Source of the DNA: Bradyrhizobium jicamae
GTDB taxonomy: Bacteria; Pseudomonadota; Alphaproteobacteria; Rhizobiales; Xanthobacteraceae
Assembly (NCBI RefSeq): GCF_001440395.1
Contig: NZ_LLXZ01000003.1
Span: forward strand, 51,860 to 115,859
Direction: 5' to 3'
Length of the DNA: 64,000 nucleotides
Below are positions 8,746-16,960 of this stretch, one piece after another; the first letter of the stretch is position 1; every line of letters begins with the position of its first letter. A program made the position numbers and the translations under genes. The notes beneath the pieces are model-generated. The model saw nothing but the letters and a program-made list of their open reading frames with translations. It was not told the origin of the DNA and did not search any database.

Positions 8746-9056
8746 TATGCGCGGACCTCGCGGCGAACTGGCTGGTGCGTTACGCCGATGGCCAGTTGGC
8801 GCGTCAGCCTACGCCGAAGGAGATGCAGGACAACATCGAGATGATGCTGCATTTCAGGCGCGTCGAGCGGCCGGCGGCCGGCGTCTATGGCGGGCTGTGC
8901 GTCGCGCCCTATCACTTCAAGCATTTCGACGAATTGCTCGCCGATATCGGCGTGTCCGGACGGCGGGCCAATCCGCTGGTGGAGAAATTCACCCCGCCCG
9001 ATGCCGCGGCCTATGGCCGCTTCCTCGCCGCGGCGCCGGCCTATCGGGCCGCCTGA
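8746..9056 (+). pseudogene. FMO-type flavin monooxygenase, C-terminal part (detached)
   Basis: The frame reads LCADLAANWLVRYADGQLAR, then a YGG...APYHFKHFDELLADIG segment and TPPDAAAYGRFLAAAPAYRAA before a TGA at 9054-9056. This is the usual C-terminal region of flavin-containing monooxygenases (the YHFKHFDELLxDIG element), without any start codon or ribosome site of its own. It continues logically from GFVGFNSSFFS at 6290 on the other strand. It is joined out of frame to the AraC sensor part. It is therefore a stranded gene fragment and the right boundary marker of the inversion. Confidence 0.8.
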
Positions 9057-9131
9057 GGGCCGGTTCCCCGCAGGGGGTAACCCCTGCGGCGGGAAGGCAC
9101 GATTTCACCCTTGATTCCGCCCTTGCGCTAA

Positions 9132-9155
9132 ATTGTTTTAAGCCTAAAATGATTT
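9132..9155 (+). promoter_or_regulatory. Candidate MarR operator, site 3 (2-aminobenzoate-CoA ligase)
   Basis: Contains TTTTAAGCCTAAAAT (9136-9150), an inverted repeat TTTTA/TAAAA around AGCC, the most symmetric copy in the island. It lies 68 bases before the ligase ATG, in the otherwise non-coding 166-base gap after the FMO fragment. Confidence 0.55.
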
Positions 9156-9222
9156 GCGAGACGGCGTTGCCGGGCGTCCTCGATATTGATCTCGAGCCTT
9201 TCATTGATGGAAGCGAGGGGAG

Positions 9223-10926
9223 ATGAAGATGTCAGGTATAACTCCCAGCCGGACCGCTGGTCGGTCTCTTGGCCCGTCCGGCCATGTCGACGACTTTGCG
9301 CGGCGAAACCTGCCGCCGTCAGAGCAATGGCCGGACCTGCTGCTCGATAGGCCCGAGTTTCAATATCCGGAATATCTCAATGCCGCGGTCGAGCTGACCG
9401 ACCGGATCGTCGAAAAAGGCTGGGGCGACCGGATCGCGCTGATCGGCAACGGCCGCCAGCGCACCTACAAGGAACTGGCCGACTGGTCCAACCGCCTGGC
9501 GCATGCGCTGGTGGAGAATTACGGCGTCAAGCCCGGCAACCGCGTCCTGATCCGTTCCGGCAACAATCCCGCGCTGGTCGCGGCATGGCTCGCGGCCACC
9601 AAGGCCGGTGCCGTCGTCGTCAACACCATGCCGATGCTGCGCGCCGGTGAATTGAGCAAGATCGTCGACAAGGCGGAGATTGCGCTGGCACTGACCGACA
9701 GCCGCATTGCCGACGAACTGGTCGCCTGCGCGAAGACCAGCCGCTTCCTCAAGCAGGTGGTGAATTTCGACGGCACCTCCAACCATGATGCCGAACTCGA
9801 CCGGGTGGCGCTGAACAAGCCGGTGAAGTTCGACGCCGTGAAGACGGGTCGCGACGACGTCGCGCTATTGGGATTCACTTCCGGTACCACCGGCGAGCCC
9901 AAGGCGACGATGCATTTCCATCGCGACCTCATGATCGTGGCCGATGGTTATGCGAGCGAAGTCCTCAACGTTACCGAGGAAGACGTCTTCGTCGGCTCGC
10001 CGCCGCTGGCCTTTACCTTCGGGCTCGGGGGACTGGCGATCTTCCCGCTACGGTTCGGCGCGACGGCGACGCTGCTGGAAAACGCCGCGCCGCCCGAGAT
10101 GATCAAGATCATCGAAACCTACAAGGCCACGATCTGCTTCACCTCGCCGACCGCGTATCGCGCGATGATGGCGGCGATGGACAAGGGCGCCGACCTGTCG
10201 TCGCTGCGGCTGGCGATTTCGGCCGGCGAAACCTTGCCGGCGCCGGTGTTCGAAAGCTGGACCCGCAAGACCGGCAAGACCATTCTCGACGGCATCGGCT
10301 CGACCGAACTGCTGCATATCTTCATCACCAATCACGTCGGTGATGCGGTCGCCGGGACGACAGGGCGGCCGGTCGCAGGCTACGAGGCGAAGATCGTCGA
10401 CGACGACATGAACGAATTGCCTGACGGCACCGTCGGCAAGCTTGCGGTGCGCGGCCCGACCGGTTGCCGCTACCTCGCGGATGCGAGGCAATCGAACTAT
10501 GTCCGCGACGGCTGGAATCTGACGGGCGATTCCTTTGTTCGCGGTGCGGATGGGCGGCTGTCCTTTGTCGCCCGCTCGGACGACATGATCGTCTCCTCCG
10601 GCTACAACATCGCCGGCCCCGAGGTCGAGGCGGCGCTGCTCTCGCATCCGGCCGTCGCCGAATGCGGCGTGGTCGGCGCGCCCGACGAGGCGCGCGGCAT
10701 GATCGTCAAGGCTTACGTTGTTCTGGCGGGCGGCGCTGCGGCCGATGCCGCGCTGACGCAGGCGTTGCAGGATCACGTCAAACAGACGATTGCACCCTAT
10801 AAATATCCGCGCGCGATCGAATATGTCGCGCAACTGCCGAAGACCGAGACCGGCAAGCTCCGGCGCTTTGCGCTGAGGCAGATGGCCGCGTCCGGTACGG
10901 CGTCGCCCGGCGTTGCCGCGGAATAA
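9223..10926 (+). CDS. 2-aminobenzoate-CoA ligase (benzoate-CoA ligase family)
   Basis: A 567-residue ANL-superfamily acyl-CoA synthetase. The P-loop LLGFTSGTTGEPKATMHF is near residue 215, the A5 motif DGIGSTELLHIFI near 352, the TGD motif near 435, the hinge SGYNIAGPEVEAA near 460 and the catalytic lysine in PKTETGKLRRF near 545. It activates an aromatic acid with ATP and CoA. Anthranilate is the likely substrate because kynureninase, tryptophan dioxygenase and the anthraniloyl-CoA monooxygenase/reductase are in the same island. A GGGGAG ribosome site precedes the ATG at 9223; a second in-frame ATG is at 9229. A RidA gene follows after 26 bases. A candidate MarR operator lies upstream. Confidence 0.88.
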   Translation: MKMSGITPSRTAGRSLGPSGHVDDFARRNLPPSEQWPDLLLDRPEFQYPEYLNAAVELTDRIVEKGWGDRIALIGNGRQRTYKELADWSNRLAHALVENYGVKPGNRVLIRSGNNPALVAAWLAATKAGAVVVNTMPMLRAGELSKIVDKAEIALALTDSRIADELVACAKTSRFLKQVVNFDGTSNHDAELDRVALNKPVKFDAVKTGRDDVALLGFTSGTTGEPKATMHFHRDLMIVADGYASEVLNVTEEDVFVGSPPLAFTFGLGGLAIFPLRFGATATLLENAAPPEMIKIIETYKATICFTSPTAYRAMMAAMDKGADLSSLRLAISAGETLPAPVFESWTRKTGKTILDGIGSTELLHIFITNHVGDAVAGTTGRPVAGYEAKIVDDDMNELPDGTVGKLAVRGPTGCRYLADARQSNYVRDGWNLTGDSFVRGADGRLSFVARSDDMIVSSGYNIAGPEVEAALLSHPAVAECGVVGAPDEARGMIVKAYVVLAGGAAADAALTQALQDHVKQTIAPYKYPRAIEYVAQLPKTETGKLRRFALRQMAASGTASPGVAAE

Positions 10927-10952
10927 ACTGTAAACCTGATGGAGAAAAGCCG

Positions 10953-11411
10953 GTGACTGCCCCCAAGGGTCCCACGCTGAGCGTGGTGCCTCATCCCAAC
11001 TCAGATACCCCGACGTCCACCCCGCAGGTGCTGCAGCCGAGCGGGTGGCCGATGCCGAAAGGCTACGCCAACGGCATGGCGGCCGATGGTCGGCTTGTGG
11101 TGACGGGCGGCGTGATCGGCTGGGACACGCAAGGGCGTCTGGCGCCGGACTTCGTCGCGCAGGTGCGCCAGACGCTTGCCAACATTGCCGAGATTCTCGC
11201 CGAGGGCGGCGCCAAGCCGGAGCATCTGGTGCGGTTGACCTGGTATGTCGTCGACATCGAGGAATATCTCGCCAGCCTGAAAGAGCTCGGCCGCGCCTAT
11301 CGCGAGATTTTCGGCACGCATTATCCGGCGATGGCGCTGGTGCAGGTGGTGCGCCTGGTCGAGAAGGACGCGCGCGTCGAGATCGAGGCGACGGCGGTGG
11401 TGCCGCGCTGA
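10953..11411 (+). CDS. RidA (YjgF/YER057c/UK114) family protein, putative enamine/imine deaminase
   Basis: A 152-residue Rid-family protein starting at GTG with GGAG upstream. The core runs from SGWPMPKGYANGM through VVTGGVIGWD and RLTWYVVDIEEYLASL to YPAMALVQVVRLVEKDARVEIEATAVV. The usual catalytic-site arginine seen in archetypal RidA (C-terminal xxRxxLP) is not evident; the equivalent is QVVRLVE, so it belongs to a divergent Rid subgroup. It follows the CoA ligase after 26 bases and ends 14 bases from the convergent tryptophan dioxygenase gene. Rid proteins hydrolyse enamines and imines, and the product of 2-aminobenzoyl-CoA monooxygenase/reductase is an enamine, so deamination of that intermediate is a plausible job (inference). 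Confidence 0.85.
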   Translation: MTAPKGPTLSVVPHPNSDTPTSTPQVLQPSGWPMPKGYANGMAADGRLVVTGGVIGWDTQGRLAPDFVAQVRQTLANIAEILAEGGAKPEHLVRLTWYVVDIEEYLASLKELGRAYREIFGTHYPAMALVQVVRLVEKDARVEIEATAVVPR

Positions 11412-11425
11412 TTTCGGTTGTCGTC

Positions 11426-12265
11426 TTAAAGCTCTGTTCTCAGCTTCCAGAGTTCCGGAAAAAGTTCGACTTCGAGCATCTTGCGCAGGTAGGAGACACC
11501 GGACGTGCCGCCGGTCCCGCGTTTCAGGCCGATGATGCGCTCGACCGTCGTGACGTGGTTGAAGCGCCAGCGGCGGAAATAGTCTTCGAAATCGACCAGC
11601 TTTTCCGCCAGCTCGTAGAGCATCCAGTGTTTCGCCGGCGAGGCGTAGACGGTCTTCCAGGCCGCCAACACCTCGTCGTTTGGCGTGCGCTTGACGCGCC
11701 AGTCGGTCCGGCGCGCGTCTTCGCCGATGTCAAAACCATTGCGCGCCAGCAATAGCAACGCCTCGTCATAGAGGCCCGGCTCGGCGAGAATTTCCTCGAG
11801 CTTGGCCGTGATGTCGGCGCGGTGGGCGTGCGGGCCGAGCAGCGCCAGATTGCGATTGCCGGCGAGGAACTCGATGGCGCGGTACTGGTACGACTGGAAA
11901 CCCGAGGACTGCCCGAGCTGATCGCGAAACTCGGAATATTCGCTGGGTGTCATCGTCCGCAACACGTCCCAGGCGGTATTGAGCTGCTCGAAGATCCGGG
12001 CGACGCGCGACAGCATCTTGAAGGCGGGCTGCAACTGGTCGTGGCGGATTGCCTTGATGGCGGAACGTATCTCGTGGATGGCGAGCTTCATCCAGAGTTC
12101 GGACGTCTGGTGCTGGATGATGAACAGCAGTTCGTCATGCGCCTTCGAGATGGGCTCTTGCGCGTCCAGAAGTCGTTCCAGATGCAGATAATCGCTGTAG
12201 GACATGCGTCCTTCGAACGACATCTGGGCTCCCTCACGCGGGGAGTCGTCGGGCTTGCCGGTCAT
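11426..12265 (-). CDS. kynA: Tryptophan 2,3-dioxygenase
   Basis: A 279-residue haem dioxygenase that opens the indole ring of L-tryptophan to N-formylkynurenine. Typical sequence includes [15 protein letters not shown], the active-site His in [13 protein letters not shown] (about residue 53), [14 protein letters not shown], and the proximal haem His in [21 protein letters not shown] (about 240), followed by [11 protein letters not shown]. Length matches bacterial TDO. The ATG at 12265 overlaps the kynureninase stop by four bases (ATGA), so the two are translationally coupled with kynU first. An internal ATG (MSFEGRMSY...) could be an alternative start. Confidence 0.95.
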   Translation of the reverse strand: MTGKPDDSPREGAQMSFEGRMSYSDYLHLERLLDAQEPISKAHDELLFIIQHQTSELWMKLAIHEIRSAIKAIRHDQLQPAFKMLSRVARIFEQLNTAWDVLRTMTPSEYSEFRDQLGQSSGFQSYQYRAIEFLAGNRNLALLGPHAHRADITAKLEEILAEPGLYDEALLLLARNGFDIGEDARRTDWRVKRTPNDEVLAAWKTVYASPAKHWMLYELAEKLVDFEDYFRRWRFNHVTTVERIIGLKRGTGGTSGVSYLRKMLEVELFPELWKLRTEL

Positions 12266-13455
12266 GTTACGAGCGCCTTTTTGCGGTATTCCGCGGTATC
12301 CCAGCGCCGATTGGTCAGGACGTCGGCGATGATGTCGACTGCCGCGCGAACCTCAGTCTCTCCGATATAGAGCGGCGTAAAGCCGAAGCGCATCATATCG
12401 GGCGCGCGGAAGTCGCCGATTACGTCGCGCGCGATCAGCGCTTGCATGATCGCGTAGCCCTCCGGGTGACGAAACGAAACCTGGCTGCCGCGCCACGTTC
12501 CGTCCCGCGGCGAGGCCAGCGTCAGCTCGGGACAACGTCGTTCGACTTCGCGGATGAACAGGTCGGCGAGCGCGATCGATGCATGGCGCACGTCGGTCAT
12601 GCTGACGCCGTCCCAGACGTCGAGGGCGGCGTCGAGCGCGGCCATCGCAATAATAGGCGGCGTACCGACCCGCATTCGCTCGATGCCCGGCCCGGCCCGA
12701 TAGTCGAGGTCAAAGGCAAAGGGCGCGTGATGACCCATCCAGCCGGAAAGCGCCGGCCGCGCCGTATCGGCGTGCTTCGGCGCGACGTAGATGAAGGCCG
12801 GCGCACCGGGACCGGCATTGAGATATTTGTAGGTGCAGCCGACGGCGAAATCGGCTCCAGCAGCTTCCAGCTCGACCGGAATTGCGCCCGCGGAATGCGC
12901 CAGATCCCAGACCGTCAACGCGCCGGCGGCATGCGCCTTGCGCGTCAGCGCGCGCATGTCGTGCAGCCGGCCGGTGCGATAGTCGACCTCGGTCAGCATC
13001 AGCACCGCGATCGTCTCGTCGATGGCGGCTTCGACGTCTTCGGGTTCCACGATCTTCAACTCGTAGCCACGGTCGAGCGATTCAAGCAGGCCGCTGGCGA
13101 TGTAGAGGTCGGAAGGAAAGTTGCCGTTGTCCGACAGGATCACGCGCCGCGACGGATTGAGCTCAAGCGCCGAGGCCAGCGCCTGGTAAACCTTGATCGA
13201 TAGCGTATCGCCGACGACCACCGTCCCGTCGGCGGCGCCGATCAACCGGCCGATGCGGTCGCCGATACGCCGCGGCTGCGTCATCCACCCGGCGACGTTC
13301 CAGCCCTTGATGAGGTGCTTGCCCCATTCCTCCTGTAACATGCGGCTGACGCGATCGGTGGCAGCAACGGGCAGGGGACCAAGCGAATTGCCGTCCAGAT
13401 AGATCACGCCGTCCGGGATGGCGAACCGGGATTTTGTTCGCGTGAAATCGGTCAT
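12262..13455 (-). CDS. kynU: Kynureninase
   Basis: A 397-residue PLP enzyme of aminotransferase fold type I, cleaving kynurenine to anthranilate and alanine. Visible hallmarks are [12 protein letters not shown] near the N-terminus, [15 protein letters not shown], the aspartate in [16 protein letters not shown] and the PLP-binding lysine in [16 protein letters not shown] (about residue 227). The start is taken at 13455 ([14 protein letters not shown]), giving normal length; the open frame further upstream is not conserved-looking. It is the first gene of the kynU-kynA operon. A candidate MarR operator lies about 50 bases upstream, shared with the divergent hydrolase. Confidence 0.95.
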   Translation of the reverse strand: MTDFTRTKSRFAIPDGVIYLDGNSLGPLPVAATDRVSRMLQEEWGKHLIKGWNVAGWMTQPRRIGDRIGRLIGAADGTVVVGDTLSIKVYQALASALELNPSRRVILSDNGNFPSDLYIASGLLESLDRGYELKIVEPEDVEAAIDETIAVLMLTEVDYRTGRLHDMRALTRKAHAAGALTVWDLAHSAGAIPVELEAAGADFAVGCTYKYLNAGPGAPAFIYVAPKHADTARPALSGWMGHHAPFAFDLDYRAGPGIERMRVGTPPIIAMAALDAALDVWDGVSMTDVRHASIALADLFIREVERRCPELTLASPRDGTWRGSQVSFRHPEGYAIMQALIARDVIGDFRAPDMMRFGFTPLYIGETEVRAAVDIIADVLTNRRWDTAEYRKKALVT

Positions 13456-13501
13456 GTCTTTCCCTGTTCCGCGCCCGCTGGAATTATTTGCCCTGATGCC
13501 G

Positions 13502-13525
13502 ATTATTTCAAGCTTAAAATTTATG
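13502..13525 (+). promoter_or_regulatory. Candidate MarR operator, site 4 (kynU / hydrolase divergent region)
   Basis: Contains ATTTCAAGCTTAAAAT (13505-13520), a quasi-palindrome about the HindIII-like AAGCTT centre. Over 24 positions it agrees with about 18 of those at the CoA-ligase site. It ends at the putative ATG of the divergent hydrolase, so that start may instead lie further in. Confidence 0.5.
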
Positions 13526-14437
13526 GCGGAAGGTGCGCTTCCCGGTATAGACTGGTTGCGCGCGGACATCGATCCCCGTCCGGCCCACAATGGAAACCGA
13601 ACCCGCGTGATTTTTCATCAGATTTCCGACTGGAGCGACGCCTATGCGAATGCTCCGAACATTCCGGGCGGCGACCGCTGGCCGGCGGCGTGGGTGCAGC
13701 CCGCGCAGGCCTATCGCGACGCGCTTCAAGCCAGCGGTCGCGCGACGCTCGACATCGGCTATGGCGAGCGCGAACGAAACCGCTTCGATCTCTTCCGGCC
13801 GGAAGGCCGGCCGAAGGGCCTGGTCGTCTTCGTCCATGGCGGATTCTGGAAGGCGCTCGACAAGAGCTTTTGGTCGCATCTGGCGCGCGGATCGGTTGAA
13901 AGCGGCTATGCCGTGGCGATGCCCTCCTACACGCTATGCCCGGCCGTGCGCATCACCGAGATCACGCGCGAAATTGCGGCTTCCGTCGCGCGTGCTGCCG
14001 CGATGGTCGAAGGCCCGATCTTTCTGACAGGCCATTCCGCCGGCGGGCATCTGGTGACGCGCATGATTTCGGCGACGTCGCCGCTTGCGGACGACGTCAA
14101 GGCGCGCATCAGCCACACCGTCTCCATATCAGGCCTTCACGACCTTCGTCCGCTGATGAAGGCCGCCATGAATACGGAGTTGCGGATCGACGAGGCCGAG
14201 GCGTTGACAGAAAGCCCCGCATTGCTGGCGCCGATGACGAATGCGCGCGTGACGTGCTGGGTAGGCAGCGCCGAGCGTCCGGAATTCGTCCGCCAGAACG
14301 CGCTTCTCGCCAACATCTGGACCGGGCTCGGCGCGAACACTCGCGTGATCGAAGAGCCCGGCCGGCATCATTTCGATGTCATCGACGGGCTCGCCGATCC
14401 CGATCACCAGCTCACCCGGACCTTGTTGTCGCCGTAG
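13523..14437 (+). CDS. Alpha/beta hydrolase, probable kynurenine formamidase (arylformamidase)
   Basis: An alpha/beta hydrolase of about 304 residues. The oxyanion-hole motif VVFVHGGFWKALDKSFW is near residue 108, the nucleophile elbow LTGHSAGGHLVTRM near residue 170 and the catalytic His in RHHFDVIDGL near residue 286. Typical arylformamidase-type features include SDWSDAYANAPNIPGGDRW. It is not the cyclase-fold bacterial KynB. It would hydrolyse N-formylkynurenine, filling the gap between the adjacent dioxygenase and kynureninase. The start is uncertain: the ATG at 13523 overlaps a candidate operator and has no ribosome site; a downstream GTG near 13608 is the alternative. Confidence 0.8.
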   Translation: MAEGALPGIDWLRADIDPRPAHNGNRTRVIFHQISDWSDAYANAPNIPGGDRWPAAWVQPAQAYRDALQASGRATLDIGYGERERNRFDLFRPEGRPKGLVVFVHGGFWKALDKSFWSHLARGSVESGYAVAMPSYTLCPAVRITEITREIAASVARAAAMVEGPIFLTGHSAGGHLVTRMISATSPLADDVKARISHTVSISGLHDLRPLMKAAMNTELRIDEAEALTESPALLAPMTNARVTCWVGSAERPEFVRQNALLANIWTGLGANTRVIEEPGRHHFDVIDGLADPDHQLTRTLLSP

Positions 14438-14499
14438 CCTGCTGAACTTCCGAAATGAACGGCGACTGCGGCGTGGCATTGCGGCCGAGTGGCCGCCAA

Positions 14500-16020
14500 T
14501 CATGCTGCGCGAAATGTCCTTACGGCCTCGCGCGCGCCAACCTTGAACAGTTTTTCCAGCGCGGCGGTGACGGCGCCGCGCATGCGGGGATCAGCGCCCA
14601 GCGTGCCGAAGATCTGTTCGACTTCCAGCAGCGCGGAAGCAAGCCGATCCGCGACCGGACCCGTGCTCTCGGCGATGGCCTTTAGCTTTGCGGCCAGCGG
14701 ATCGCGCACGTCGATCGCGCGGCCCTGTTCGTCGGTCCCGGTGACGTAACGCATCCATCCCGCCACCGCGAGCGCGTGGGTATCGATCGATCGTCCCATC
14801 CGCAGCCGGTCCTGCATGGTGGCGAGCAGCCGTTGCGGCAGTTTCTGCGATCCATCCATCGCGATCTGCCAGGTGCGATGGTGCAGGGCCGGATTGGAAA
14901 AACGCTTCAGCAGCGAGGCGCTGTAGGCCGCAAGATCGGTGCCTTCAGGCATCGCCAGCGTCGGCGCCGCGTTCTGCATCACCTGCAAGGCGAACGCCGC
15001 AAAGCGCTCGTCGGTCATGGTGGCCGCGATGGTCTCGTGTCCGGCGAGATAGCCGAGATAGGCGAGCGCCGAGTGGCTGGCGTTGAGCAGCCGCAGCTTC
15101 ATGTGCTCGAACGGCGTCACGTCGGAAACCAGTTGCACGCCTGCGGCCGCGAAATCCGGCCGTCCGCCCGGAAAGCGGTCTTCGACGATCCACTGCGTGA
15201 ACGGCTCGGTGACGACAGGCCATGCGTCGGTCATCCCGAGCGCGGATGAAACCGCGGATCGGTCGGCCTCCGTGGTCTCCGGCACGATCCGGTCCACCAT
15301 GGTCGAAGGGAAGGCGACCTCGGTTTCGATCCATTTGGCGAGGTTGCGCGATCGCAAGGCGGCAAACTGCGTCACGATGCGCCCGACCGTATGGCCGTTG
15401 GCGGAGAGATTGTCGCAGGACAGGACGGTGAAGGGGGCTGCGCCTGCGATCCGACGGCGCGCCAGCGCGGCCACCAGGAAGCCTACGGCCGAGCGCGGTG
15501 TGCCCGGATTCTGCAGGTCATGAGCGATGTCGGGATGATGCTCGTCGAGATCGCCGGTCTGCGGCGTATGGCAATAGCCTTTCTCCGTGACCGTCAGCGA
15601 AACGATGCGCGTCGCTGGATCGGCCATGCGCGCGATCAACTGCCCAGGTTTCTCAGGCGCGACTTCGTTGGCGAGAACCGAGCCGATGATCCTGTGTTCG
15701 GTGCCTGCGCCGGAGCGAACGGCGAGGGTGTAGAGACAGTCCTGCGGCGCGAGGGCATCGCGCGTCGCCGGGCTGCGCAGGCTCGCGCCGACGATCCCCC
15801 AATCCATCGCGCCACCCGCAAGCAGGTCGTCGATCACCACTGCCTGGTGCGCCCGGTGGAACGCACCAATTCCGAGGTGGACGATGCCGGGCGAGATCAG
15901 CGAGCGGTCATAGGCCGGCTGTCGGACCTGACCGGGGAGCCGGCGAAGGTTGGCATCCGAGAGACGAAAATCGCCGTTTTTCGAACCATTTGGCGGGATT
16001 TTTGGCGTTTCGCTTGACAT
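14500..16020 (-). CDS. uxuB: Fructuronate reductase / D-mannonate oxidoreductase (mannitol dehydrogenase family)
   Basis: A 506-residue long-chain mannitol-dehydrogenase-family protein. The NAD motif is seen in IVHLGIGAFHRAHQAVVID (about residue 45), followed by DWGIVGASLRSP, TVTEKGYCH, FTVLSCDNLSANG and the catalytic-helix region KLRLLNASHSALAYLGYLAG (about 310), where K and the following N-x-x-H are the family active-site residues. It interconverts D-fructuronate and D-mannonate. It is divergent from a GntR regulator with a palindrome between them, and mannonate dehydratase sits at the far end of the operon, supporting UxuB over a mannitol or altronate enzyme. Confidence 0.85.
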   Translation of the reverse strand: MSSETPKIPPNGSKNGDFRLSDANLRRLPGQVRQPAYDRSLISPGIVHLGIGAFHRAHQAVVIDDLLAGGAMDWGIVGASLRSPATRDALAPQDCLYTLAVRSGAGTEHRIIGSVLANEVAPEKPGQLIARMADPATRIVSLTVTEKGYCHTPQTGDLDEHHPDIAHDLQNPGTPRSAVGFLVAALARRRIAGAAPFTVLSCDNLSANGHTVGRIVTQFAALRSRNLAKWIETEVAFPSTMVDRIVPETTEADRSAVSSALGMTDAWPVVTEPFTQWIVEDRFPGGRPDFAAAGVQLVSDVTPFEHMKLRLLNASHSALAYLGYLAGHETIAATMTDERFAAFALQVMQNAAPTLAMPEGTDLAAYSASLLKRFSNPALHHRTWQIAMDGSQKLPQRLLATMQDRLRMGRSIDTHALAVAGWMRYVTGTDEQGRAIDVRDPLAAKLKAIAESTGPVADRLASALLEVEQIFGTLGADPRMRGAVTAALEKLFKVGAREAVRTFRAA

Positions 16021-16048
16021 GAAAGGCTCAATCCATCAATCTCTGGTC

Positions 16049-16065
16049 AATTGGTAAGGCCAATT
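16049..16065. promoter_or_regulatory. Candidate GntR operator between uxuB and gntR
   Basis: Perfect inverted repeat AATTGG-TAAGG-CCAATT with six-base arms and a five-base spacer. It lies 29 bases before the uxuB start and 77 bases before the gntR GTG. FCD-type GntR repressors of hexuronate genes bind short palindromes of this kind. A related half, ATTGGCC, recurs at 16076-16082. Confidence 0.55.
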
Positions 16066-16141
16066 ATCCAGATGTATTGGCCTTAGCCCGATCAAAGCAA
16101 GAAGAATCGATTCACTCAGGGGATCGTCAAGGGAGCCGAGC

Positions 16142-16879
16142 GTGCCGCTCGAAGCCGTGGAAGCGCGACGCCTTTATCGTCAGGTTGCCGATCAGCTTCG
16201 CGCCTTGATCGACAGCGGCGAATACGGCGTGGGCAGCCGTCTCCCCACCGAACGTGATCTTGCCGAACAGTTGAAGGTGTCGCGGCCGACGGTGCGCGAA
16301 GCGCTGATTGCGCTCGAAGTCGAGGGCCGGGTTCGGATTCGCGTCGGCTCCGGAATTTATGTCAGCGAGCCCGCGGCGCTGGCGTCGGTCTTGCCGGCCT
16401 TGGCCGAAATCGAAGGCCCGTTCGAGCTGCTGCGCGCCCGCGAATTTCTCGAAGGGGCCATAGCCGAGCAGGCGGCGCGGGTCGCGACCGCAAATGACAT
16501 CGCGCGCATCGACGCATCGGTCGAAGCAATGGCCACCGTACAGCATCCCGGCGAAGCCTCGATGATTCATGACCGCGCGTTTCATGTCGCGGTTGCCGGC
16601 TGCCTCGACAATGCCGTGCTGGTCCGTGTGGTCGGCGAGCTGTTCGATCAGCGGCTCAATCCCTACTTCGCCAAGCTCGCGCACTATTTCGAGAATCCGG
16701 CATCCTGGAATGCCGCGCTGGCCGAGCACCGCGCGATCCGCGATGCCATCGCCGCTCGTGATCCGGATGCGGCGCGCGTGGCGATGCGCGAGCACCTGGC
16801 GCGCTCGCAGGACCGTTTCGCGCAAAATTTCGGAACGGAAGCATCATCGGCATCCCGCGTCCGCGCGAGGGGCGGCTGA
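16142..16879 (+). CDS. GntR-family regulator, FadR/UxuR subfamily (FCD domain)
   Basis: A 245-residue regulator starting at GTG with GGAG upstream. The N-terminal winged helix includes LYRQVADQLRALIDSGEYGVGSRLPTERDLAEQLKVSRPTVREAL (positions about 10-55) and the wing GSGIYV. A C-terminal FCD all-helical ligand domain follows from about residue 95, with metal-ligand-type residues in DRAFHVAVAGC and AEHRAIRDAI. It separates uxuB from the TRAP/dehydrogenase/uxuA operon, so it probably represses both in the absence of fructuronate or a related sugar acid (family knowledge plus context). Confidence 0.88.
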   Translation: MPLEAVEARRLYRQVADQLRALIDSGEYGVGSRLPTERDLAEQLKVSRPTVREALIALEVEGRVRIRVGSGIYVSEPAALASVLPALAEIEGPFELLRAREFLEGAIAEQAARVATANDIARIDASVEAMATVQHPGEASMIHDRAFHVAVAGCLDNAVLVRVVGELFDQRLNPYFAKLAHYFENPASWNAALAEHRAIRDAIAARDPDAARVAMREHLARSQDRFAQNFGTEASSASRVRARGG

Positions 16880-16960
16880 AAGAAGAGAATTCGAACGGTG
16901 CGGCGAAGTGTCGGGCCGGTTGAGTAACAAAAGCAAATTGTAACAACGGAGGAAATTCAG

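Noticed and set aside
6281..8754. Site-specific invertible (phase-variable) switch
   Set aside because: Not accepted as a call: no long inverted repeats or recombinase gene lie at or near the joints, only a CGCG match. The inversion itself is kept as a finding.
8746..9226. Continuation of the AraC sensor frame to 9226, giving a 336-aa protein
   Set aside because: This part overlaps the real FMO C-terminal frame and then non-coding DNA, is Gly/Arg/Ala-rich, and lacks any helix-turn-helix motif.
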